From positions 1-7,140 of the forward strand of contig JAQBYL010000205.1 in the NCBI GenBank assembly GCA_027622495.1: a stretch of DNA of 7,140 nt. The letters are read 5' to 3'. The notes beneath the pieces are model-generated. The model searched no databases, was not told the origin of the DNA, and saw only the letters and a list, made by a program, of their open reading frames with translations. Shown one piece after another: positions 1-6,084 of the stretch. The first letter of the stretch is position 1. Every line of letters begins with the position of its first letter. The stretch comes from Pseudomonadota bacterium. GTDB taxonomy: Bacteria > Pseudomonadota > Gammaproteobacteria > Pseudomonadales > Azotimanducaceae. Position numbers and translations under genes: made by a program.

Positions 1-1107
1 CGTGGGCCTCTGTTCGGCGAATTCGATCACGTCGCCTGGGTGACGATGACCGATCGAGGGCCGCGGATTGCGAATCTCGGGCTTGCCGGCATACACGACG
101 AGGATGTCGCTAACCCGCAGAGCCACGCAGCGCTCGGTGCGTTGGCCAACGTACTTCAGATCACCCCCGTTGTCGGAACCGCAGAAACCTTTGAGCGCGC
201 CCTGGTCAATGTACAACTGACAAACACAACGGATGCGCCGGTCAGCCTGCGCCCCACTGTGGGCCGCACGCAGGGGTTCTCGATCAACGGTCTGGAATCT
301 GTGGAACTCGTCGCTGGTGAAACCCGGAGCATGGTTCTTGAACTCAAACCACCTGCACCGCTCCCTTACCGGGACATCGGGATCGGTTCCATAGACTGGC
401 TGCTGACCAGCGAGACTAACGGTCGAGTTCTGCAGTTCACGAAGACCACACCAATCATGCCGCTGACCACCCACACAATACCGAAAACCGCTACGCCAAT
501 CGTGGTAGACGGTGATCTTAAGGACTGGCCTGATCTGCCGTACGTCGTCACCCGACAGGGTGATCTCAGTTCGCCTGAAACCGAACCACAGGACATCTCC
601 TTTCGCTTTGGTCTGCACTACGACAACACCAGCCTGTATTTCGCTGTTGAGGTAACCGACGACTCGTTGGTCACCGACTCAGCCAGGATTGCCCGCGAAC
701 AGGATGCCATCAGTATTTCGGTAGATGCTAGATCGTCAGACCTGCGTGCCCAGACTAAAGGGGTGTCTGCGGCTTTGTCTGATGGAACTCTCGCTGCGAT
801 CGCCTTCACCTATCTGACACCGGAACCGGACCCCGCAGCCGATGGTTTACTGCGGTTTCTCGAAACCAATGATGTGGCAATGACGCGAGCCGTGGAACGC
901 ACACCCGAAGGCTATCGGGCAGAACTGGCAATCCCGGCAACCGCTCTCGACGCACAGGCGGGGAGCGCATGGAAAGATCTGCGCATCGAGGTGCGCGCCT
1001 ACGACTTCGACGCGGATCAGACCGGCAGTCAGGCACTGTACTGGCAACCTACCCGATTCGGCAACGCGCCCCTTACTGGAACCGGTAGTTTTACGCGCGG
1101 TGAGTAG
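1..1107 (+). CDS. C-terminal part of a putative metallophosphoesterase with CBM9-like domain (5' end outside window)
   Basis: The frame is open from base 1, so the GTG at 40 is not the gene start; 368 codons are visible, ending at TAG 1105-1107. Visible residues 1-40 (beginning RGPLFGEFDHVAWVTMTDRG) resemble the end of a calcineurin-like phosphoesterase domain as found in large secreted phosphoesterases; this is recalled family similarity and the metal-binding motifs would lie upstream, so it is an inference. Residues about 50-150 look like a beta-sandwich linker domain with alternating hydrophobic strands (VNVQLTN..., VELVAGE...). Residues about 163-363 fit a family 9 carbohydrate-binding (CBM9/DOMON-like) module: PIVVDGDLKDW near the start, a YDNTSLYFAVEVTDDSL strand pair, DAISISVDA, GYRAELAIPATAL and a final tryptophan strand. 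Such modules usually bind sugars in exported enzymes. Whether this protein is exported cannot be seen because the N-terminus is missing. The cyclase gene follows closely on the same strand. Confidence 0.75.
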   Translation, partial: RGPLFGEFDHVAWVTMTDRGPRIANLGLAGIHDEDVANPQSHAALGALANVLQITPVVGTAETFERALVNVQLTNTTDAPVSLRPTVGRTQGFSINGLESVELVAGETRSMVLELKPPAPLPYRDIGIGSIDWLLTSETNGRVLQFTKTTPIMPLTTHTIPKTATPIVVDGDLKDWPDLPYVVTRQGDLSSPETEPQDISFRFGLHYDNTSLYFAVEVTDDSLVTDSARIAREQDAISISVDARSSDLRAQTKGVSAALSDGTLAAIAFTYLTPEPDPAADGLLRFLETNDVAMTRAVERTPEGYRAELAIPATALDAQAGSAWKDLRIEVRAYDFDADQTGSQALYWQPTRFGNAPLTGTGSFTRGE

Positions 1108-1112
1108 GTCTT

Positions 1113-1118
1113 AAGGGA
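1113..1118 (+). promoter_or_regulatory. Shine-Dalgarno-like site before the cyclase gene
   Basis: AAGGGA lies 11 bases before ATG 1130 and 5 bases before TTG 1124; a second G-rich run (GGG, 1121-1123) lies 6 bases before the ATG. Translation could start at TTG 1124, TTG 1127 or ATG 1130. I chose ATG 1130 because it is the only ATG and puts the first zinc-ribbon CxxC at residues 3-6, a typical position for this family. The choice changes only two residues. Confidence 0.4.
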
Positions 1119-1129
1119 CAGGGTTGTTG

Positions 1130-4100
1130 ATGATTTGCCAAACCTGCAACGCCGACAACCGCGAAGGACGGAAATTCTGCGCCGTCTGCGGAGTTCGACT
1201 TGCACCCCTCTGTCCAGCCTGCCAGACCCCCAACGAGATTGGAGAGGCGTTCTGTGGCGAATGCGGCTCACCAATGCCGGTAACACCACAGCTTTCCACG
1301 CCGTCTGAGCGTGTACCCCGCACGTATACCCCGAAGCACCTCGCAGACAAGATTCTGCAGTCTCGCTCAGCGCTGCAAGGGGAACGCAAACAGGTCACGG
1401 TGCTGTTCGCAGATGTTAAAGGTTCGATGGAGCTGGCCGAAAAGCTCGATCCGGAAGTCTGGCACCTGATCCTCGAACGTTTCTTTGAAATTCTGACTGA
1501 AGGTGTACACCGTTTCGAGGGTACTGTGAACCAATATACGGGTGACGGCGTGATGGCCCTGTTCGGTGCGCCGATCGCTCACGAAGATCATGCACAGAGA
1601 GCCTGCTATGCCGCCTTGCACATGCGCGATCAGTTAGCGACCTATGCCGATCAGCTGCGGATCGATCCCGGCGTGAATTTCTCGTTTCGAATGGGTTTGA
1701 ACTCCGGCGAAGTCGTCGTTGGCAGGATCGGCGACGATCTGCGCATGGACTACACAGCGCAAGGTCACACGGTGGGCCTCGCACAACGGATGGAACAGCT
1801 CGCGCCTGCCGACGGCATCGCTTTGGCGCAGCACACTCACAAGTTCGTCGACGGCTTCTTTAACACACGTTCGCTTGGTCCGGTGTCGATCAAAGGCACG
1901 CGGGAGCCGGTTGGTGTCTACATTCTCGAAGGTGTCGGCAGCCACCGAACACGCCTCGACACATCTCGTGCCCGTGGTTTGTCACGCTTCGTCGGGCGGT
2001 CTGACGAAACCGCCATGCTCCAGTCCGCATTGCAGAGATCGCTCGAAGGCAGCGGTCGGGTGGCCGCAGTGGTCGGCGAACCGGGCGTCGGCAAAAGCCG
2101 TCTGTGTGCCGAGTTTGTAGAGAGTTGCCGGGCACAGGGCCTGCTGGTTTACGAAGCCCACTGTCCGGCACATGGCAGGACGATCCCTTACCTGCCGCTC
2201 CTGGAACTGTTGCGTAACCTGTTCGGCATCACAGATCAGGACGGACCGCGTGAAGCACGCCAGAAGATTGCCGGTGAGCTGGCACTGCTGGATGATGGTT
2301 TCGCTGAAGACCGCGCACTGGTTCTGGATTTTCTCGGGGTTGCGGATCCGAAGACGCCTGTGTTGCTGCTGGAACCGACGGTTCGACAGCGCCGGCTGTT
2401 CGCATTCCTGCGCCGTCTGATCCAGCTGCGCACACAAGCCGAACCCATGGTACTGCTGGTCGATGACCTGCACTGGATCGATCCAGGCAGCGATCTTTTT
2501 GTCGCGCAGATCGTCGAAGCAGTGGCCTCCACGCATACGCTTCTACTGGTTAACTTCCGACCCGAGTACGAGGCCGATTGGACACGCAGATCCTGGGTTC
2601 TTCAATTACCCATGGCACCCCTTGATGCACAGGCATTGACCGATCTGGTCCGCGACTGGGTGGGAACCGATCCTTCTGTTGCGGCACTCCCTGCGTTGAT
2701 CGGTCCTCGTTCCGGCGGAAATCCGTTCTTTGCAGAGGAAATCGTCCTGTCACTCCTGGATACCGGCAAGCTCACAGGTGTGCGAGGAAACTATATCTTG
2801 AGCGGAGCAGTCGACACTCTGGAGATACCCGCGACAGTGCAGTCGCTGGTTGCCGCACGTATCGATCGGTTAGCCGAACAAGAGAAGCAGGTTCTGTACA
2901 CGGCGGCGGTGATCGGCAAAGAGTTCGCAAACCCGTTGCTCACAGCAGCGATCGACATGAAGACCGAAGACCTCGATGCTGCAATTTCCGGTCTGCTCAC
3001 AGCCGAACTCATCAACGAACGTTCTCTCTACCCAGTGGCGGAGTATTCATTCAAGCATCCGCTGACACACGAAGTCGCACTCGGTTCGCAGCTCAAAAAC
3101 CTTCGGCGTGCCCGGCATGCAGCGGTGGCGCAGGCCATAACCCTTGCTGAAGCTGATCGGCTGGACGAATCCGCCGGCCTGGTGGCGCACCACTGGACTG
3201 AAGCCGGCGAGGCAATGCGTGCCGCAGTATGGTGTGTGCGCGCCGCGCTCTGGGTGCGAAACACCGATCTGCTGGCCTCAAGACAGTATTGGGCACAGGC
3301 GAGGCGGCTCCTGGTGCCGTTGCCGGAATCTGCCGAGCGAACCCGACTCCTGCTCGAGGTTTACCCGGAACTGGTCAATCTGCTCGATCGTCTGGGCGCA
3401 GACCCCTTGGAGTCCGAGACCGTGTTTCAGGAAGCAGTGGACCTCGCGCGCAAAACCGGCGATCGACACACCGAAGCGCTGCTGGAAGCGTTGTACAGCC
3501 AGCTCAAGAGCTCCCAGAACGAATTCGACAGCATGGTCGAACATGCCTCCCGGGCGATCGTTCTTGCAGACGCCGACGCCGATCTTCCTGTCAGCCTTCT
3601 CGCGCGTCACTTTCTGGCCCGCGGCTATGCCTGGCAGGCACGCTGGAAGGAAAGCATCGCGATCTTCGATCAGAACATTGCCAATGGCGGTGGCGATGAA
3701 GCTGCTGCAATCAGCCTCGCAGGCTGGTTTCCCTATGTCGAAACCTGGGCGATCAGATCCGCGTGTCTGGCGCTTTCCGGGGACGTCCGGGAAGGGCTTA
3801 AGTTTGGCGTGCAGTTCCCGCGTCTGAGACACGCGGCCGGACCTGGAGCAGACCTGTCCTCTGCTGCAGCTGATCGATTCTTTCCGTGCTGGATAAGCGG
3901 TGACGCGGCGCTCGCAAAACGCTACTCCGATGAAGCTCTGCAAATGGCAGAACGGCAGGGTACGGATCGCAATATCGTCTATGCGTTGATGACCTGCGGC
4001 AATGCCAGTACGCTCGGCCTGCGCTGGGAAGAAGGAAGCCTGTTTCTCGAGCGCGCCCGGGAGCGCATCGAATCCACCGGCGCAGGTGGCGAGTGGAGCG

Positions 4101-4498
4101 GTTTCATCTACGGTTTCCAGGCCCTTTGCCTCGCTGGCATGGGTGATCGCGATCTGAGTCTCGCCCGGGCAAACACAAGCATGGAACACTCGAGCGCTGA
4201 ATTTCAACGCAGCGCCGGTGTCATCCGCGCGCGTGTGCTGCGTATGGTCAATGGTCCGCACAAGCTGCACGAACTTGAAGCGCAGATCGCCGAAACACCG
4301 GAGGTTCTACTTCGATCAAACACGCGAGGCCTGCTGCCGCTGCTTCTGCTTGAACGGGCCGGGCTCGCCAGAATGCGTGGTGATGTTGAAGGGATGACTG
4401 ATGATCTTGCGCAAGCGCGACATTTGTTTGCGCAGATGGGGGTGACCGGCTGGGATGACTATGCCAGGTCAATTGAAGGGGGCAGCGGGGCCAACTGA
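1130..4498 (+). CDS. Zinc-ribbon / class III nucleotide cyclase / AAA (STAND-type) ATPase / TPR-like signalling protein
   Basis: Predicted cytoplasmic multidomain signalling protein, 1122 aa from ATG 1130. Residues 3-45 form two zinc ribbons (C3/C6/C17/C20 and C28/C31/C42/C45), both CxxC-x10-CxxC. Residues about 86-268 are a class III adenylate/guanylate cyclase domain: metal-binding D95 (FADVKGS) and D139 (YTGDGVMALFGAP), then QGHTVGLAQRM at 211-221. By alignment from memory with mammalian adenylate cyclase, the base-selecting positions are Q135 and T209, the transition-state Asn is G216 and the Arg R220 is present. Residues about 285-560 are an AAA_16-like ATPase: FVGR at 287-290, Walker A GEPGVGKS at 316-323, Walker B MVLLVDDLHW at 440-449, GGNPFFAEE at 529-537. 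The remainder, about 650-1122, is alpha-helical and TPR-like. No transmembrane segment is evident. The family is widespread and mostly uncharacterised; cyclic nucleotide production is inferred, and the G216 substitution makes activity uncertain. It may be co-transcribed with the gene before it. Confidence 0.93.
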   Translation: MICQTCNADNREGRKFCAVCGVRLAPLCPACQTPNEIGEAFCGECGSPMPVTPQLSTPSERVPRTYTPKHLADKILQSRSALQGERKQVTVLFADVKGSMELAEKLDPEVWHLILERFFEILTEGVHRFEGTVNQYTGDGVMALFGAPIAHEDHAQRACYAALHMRDQLATYADQLRIDPGVNFSFRMGLNSGEVVVGRIGDDLRMDYTAQGHTVGLAQRMEQLAPADGIALAQHTHKFVDGFFNTRSLGPVSIKGTREPVGVYILEGVGSHRTRLDTSRARGLSRFVGRSDETAMLQSALQRSLEGSGRVAAVVGEPGVGKSRLCAEFVESCRAQGLLVYEAHCPAHGRTIPYLPLLELLRNLFGITDQDGPREARQKIAGELALLDDGFAEDRALVLDFLGVADPKTPVLLLEPTVRQRRLFAFLRRLIQLRTQAEPMVLLVDDLHWIDPGSDLFVAQIVEAVASTHTLLLVNFRPEYEADWTRRSWVLQLPMAPLDAQALTDLVRDWVGTDPSVAALPALIGPRSGGNPFFAEEIVLSLLDTGKLTGVRGNYILSGAVDTLEIPATVQSLVAARIDRLAEQEKQVLYTAAVIGKEFANPLLTAAIDMKTEDLDAAISGLLTAELINERSLYPVAEYSFKHPLTHEVALGSQLKNLRRARHAAVAQAITLAEADRLDESAGLVAHHWTEAGEAMRAAVWCVRAALWVRNTDLLASRQYWAQARRLLVPLPESAERTRLLLEVYPELVNLLDRLGADPLESETVFQEAVDLARKTGDRHTEALLEALYSQLKSSQNEFDSMVEHASRAIVLADADADLPVSLLARHFLARGYAWQARWKESIAIFDQNIANGGGDEAAAISLAGWFPYVETWAIRSACLALSGDVREGLKFGVQFPRLRHAAGPGADLSSAAADRFFPCWISGDAALAKRYSDEALQMAERQGTDRNIVYALMTCGNASTLGLRWEEGSLFLERARERIESTGAGGEWSGFIYGFQALCLAGMGDRDLSLARANTSMEHSSAEFQRSAGVIRARVLRMVNGPHKLHELEAQIAETPEVLLRSNTRGLLPLLLLERAGLARMRGDVEGMTDDLAQARHLFAQMGVTGWDDYARSIEGGSGAN

Positions 4499-4505
4499 GA
4501 GCAGA

Positions 4506-5536
4506 TCAAACCCTCAAACGGACCTGCGTAACACCAAACGGAAATGCAGCGACCTGGCCTGCCACCCGGCTTCTGATCTTTTCCTGTGACAAGGCAAGTG
4601 CCGCAAGACGCCTCACAGGCTCACCCCACCAGGCGCGATTCAACAGTATTTCAGGCGGTCGCGCCTGCAATGCCTGGATATGGCTTACTTCAGGCATACG
4701 TTCGTCTTCGATGGCACATAGTGCGTCATGCAACTTTTTGGGTGTCTGATCGGTGCCAGTCATGGCCGGCACGAGGTGATTGGCTGTGACGATCGCATCG
4801 CGCAACGCGATGTTTATACCCTGCCCGCCGACGGGTGACATGGTATGCGCAGCGTCACCGATGACCAGACTACCAGGCGTACTCCAGCATCTAACGCAAT
4901 CGGAAACCGAATCAAGAAGGAAGGGTTTTTGCGTGACACCGGCGTGGGCATGCAAATGCCCGGCCAGGTCCTGATCCACATGGCGGGCCATTTCTTCAAT
5001 CCACTGCTCGATACCCCGATGACGCAACTCACCAAAAGCGCCTTTCAGGATCACCCACCCTAACTGCAGCGATTCATCCCAGGTCTGGTAAGCAAAAAGT
5101 AGATGGCCGCGTCCTGTGTACCACTGACACGGCTGTTCTGCATCAGCAGATCTTTCACAGATACGCCGCGCATGAAACGAAAGTGCGAGCTGCGCTGGGC
5201 ATGCGCAACAAGCGCTTCCAGCAACGCGGGCTGCGAAACGGCCATTGGCAGGCGACCGTCGAAAGCATCTTCCTCCAGATTCAGCTTAAGAATCGTTCGC
5301 CCATTCATATACAGCGAAATAGCGCGCTGAGTGTGAGTGGGGATCGTCTGCAACAGCGAGACCACACCCATCTGCTCCAACGCCTCAATGCCACTTGGCA
5401 TCAACACTTCACCACGGAATTCCCGCGCAAAATCCCGGCGCCGCTCAAGCAGCGTGACCTCGATACCCCGGTGGGCGAGCAGACCAGCAAGGCTTGCACC
5501 GGCTGGACCTGCACCGACGATGACAACATGGCTCAT
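4506..5536 (-). pseudogene. FAD-dependent monooxygenase/oxidoreductase (PheA/TfdB-type, FAD_binding_3), broken by an out-of-frame internal deletion
   Basis: An intact gene would encode a flavoprotein hydroxylase-type oxidoreductase. The N-terminal piece (5536-5060, ATG start) has the Rossmann dinucleotide fold GAGPAG at residues 8-13, ribose-binding E31 in TLLERRRD, and FRGEVLMPSG at 40-49. It is intact to about residue 139 (RVSG), then runs into out-of-frame sequence and a stop at 5060-5062. The C-terminal piece is in another minus-strand frame: from about 5120 it reads YTGRGHLLFAYQTWDESLQL and continues to the stop at 4506-4508, with the FAD-binding GDAAHTMSPVGGQG motif at about 4859-4818. 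Joined, the halves give about 343 residues against about 405-415 usual in the family. The missing segment is where the conserved DG motif (GADGR-like) should be; neither half contains it. It is therefore probably non-functional. GTG 5054 could start a separate C-terminal fragment but this would lack the Rossmann fold. The downstream end converges on the cyclase gene. Confidence 0.85.
5108..5128 (-). other. Deletion junction inside the monooxygenase gene
   Basis: On the minus strand, the good N-terminal frame is readable up to SRVSG (about 5122) and the good C-terminal frame from YTGRGH (from 5120), so the breakpoint lies within a few bases of 5120. The two frames differ, so the lost length is not a multiple of three. 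No transposon remnant or insertion is present at the join. Confidence 0.65.
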
Positions 5537-5555
5537 TGCCAGACTTTAAAAACAC

Positions 5556-5942
5556 TCAGTTGAGCGTTATTTGATCACACCACAGGTGGAGTGCAAATCC
5601 GAGGAGAAGCGCAAATGTTGCAAAGACGTCGATCCAGGCGACTCGAACGAGATTAGGATTGCTCGTTCTCATAGCGAATACCAGGACGATGTACGAGACC
5701 ATGCTGATCAGACCAGCGATCGTTGCCGTCAAGCGCAGCGCGGGAAGAAATGCAGCAAGGATGATGATTGCTCCGACAATTCCGAAAAGAAATGCACGAT
5801 GACGAAGTAAAACGCCAACATTCTGATCGAGTATGTCGATCTGATAGAGTTTGGTGAGCTGTTCATTAGACCTCGCGCCTATCAAGGGCGCGAAGTTGAT
5901 AAGCCCAGCGATAATGAAAAGTACCGAAATAAGATAGCTCAT
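5556..5942 (-). CDS. Small four-helix integral membrane protein (RHRA-motif family)
   Basis: 128 aa from ATG 5942. A GGAG (5957-5954 on the minus strand) lies 11 bases upstream of the start, and the protein begins directly with a hydrophobic helix; a longer reading from 6026 adds 28 residues of non-membrane, cysteine-rich sequence and is not favoured. Four membrane segments are predicted by eye at about residues 3-21, 50-66, 71-90 and 103-121. A short polar loop, RSNEQLTKLYQIDILDQN, precedes LLRHRAFLFG (45-54). The layout 'first helix, LYxxD, LRHRAxLFG' matches a family of small inner-membrane proteins of unknown function that databases sometimes label, probably wrongly, as phosphopantetheine adenylyltransferase; this protein has no nucleotidyltransferase features. 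It lies 19 bases upstream of the broken monooxygenase gene on the same strand, suggesting an operon. Confidence 0.8.
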   Translation of the reverse strand: MSYLISVLFIIAGLINFAPLIGARSNEQLTKLYQIDILDQNVGVLLRHRAFLFGIVGAIIILAAFLPALRLTATIAGLISMVSYIVLVFAMRTSNPNLVRVAWIDVFATFALLLGFALHLWCDQITLN

Positions 5943-6019
5943 CGGCTGATTATCTCCGTTTCGAGAAGAACAACAATAACCTCTCAGGCAAAGGGCACCC
6001 TCCGACTGGATGATCAGTA

Positions 6020-6047
6020 GTGACATTCCATGGCCCAGGAGTAAAGT
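6020..6047 (+). promoter_or_regulatory. Candidate sigma-70-type promoter for the serine hydrolase gene
   Basis: GTGACA (6020-6025; 5 of 6 to TTGACA) is followed after 16 bases by TAAAGT (6042-6047; 4 of 6 to TATAAT). Transcription would begin near 6054, about 30 bases before GTG 6085. The position in the 142-base divergent region fits, but the match is weak. I found no equally good promoter facing the membrane protein gene. Confidence 0.3.
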
Positions 6048-6069
6048 GCGGTGTTCGAATTAAACAGAT

Positions 6070-6076
6070 GAGAAGG
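6070..6076 (+). promoter_or_regulatory. Ribosome binding site that sets the GTG start of the serine hydrolase
   Basis: GAGAAGG ends 8 bases before GTG 6085. An in-frame TAA at 6061-6063 rules out starts further upstream, and GTG 6085 is the first possible start after it. Confidence 0.6.
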
Positions 6077-6084
6077 CGCAGCAG

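Noticed and set aside
40..42. GTG 40 as the start of the first gene
   Set aside because: The frame is open through base 1 with protein-like sequence before the GTG, and no ribosome binding site is seen, so the gene enters from outside the window.
3144..3827. Plus-strand open frame of 227 codons in a different frame from the cyclase gene
   Set aside because: The product is rich in R, S, P and W without domain features, and the overlapping cyclase frame is continuous and conserved here.
3278..4270. Minus-strand open frame of 330 codons inside the cyclase gene
   Set aside because: It lies antisense to well-conserved coding sequence, its product has no recognisable domain, and such long frames are common opposite high-GC genes.
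5060..5130. A single-base sequencing error as the cause of the broken monooxygenase
   Set aside because: Correcting the frame alone leaves the protein about 65-70 residues short and without the DG motif, so sequence is missing, not merely shifted.
5183..5563. Plus-strand open frame of 126 codons over the monooxygenase gene
   Set aside because: It is antisense to the conserved N-terminal half of the flavoprotein and has no recognisable features.
6005..6018. Inverted repeat ACTG-N6-CAGT in the divergent intergenic region as an operator
   Set aside because: The arms are only four bases long, which is expected by chance, and no regulator gene lies next to it.
5943..6026. N-terminal extension of the membrane protein to a start at 6026
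   Set aside because: The extra 28 residues (cysteine-rich, not membrane-like) do not fit the family, and ATG 5942 has its own GGAG site and starts directly at the first helix.
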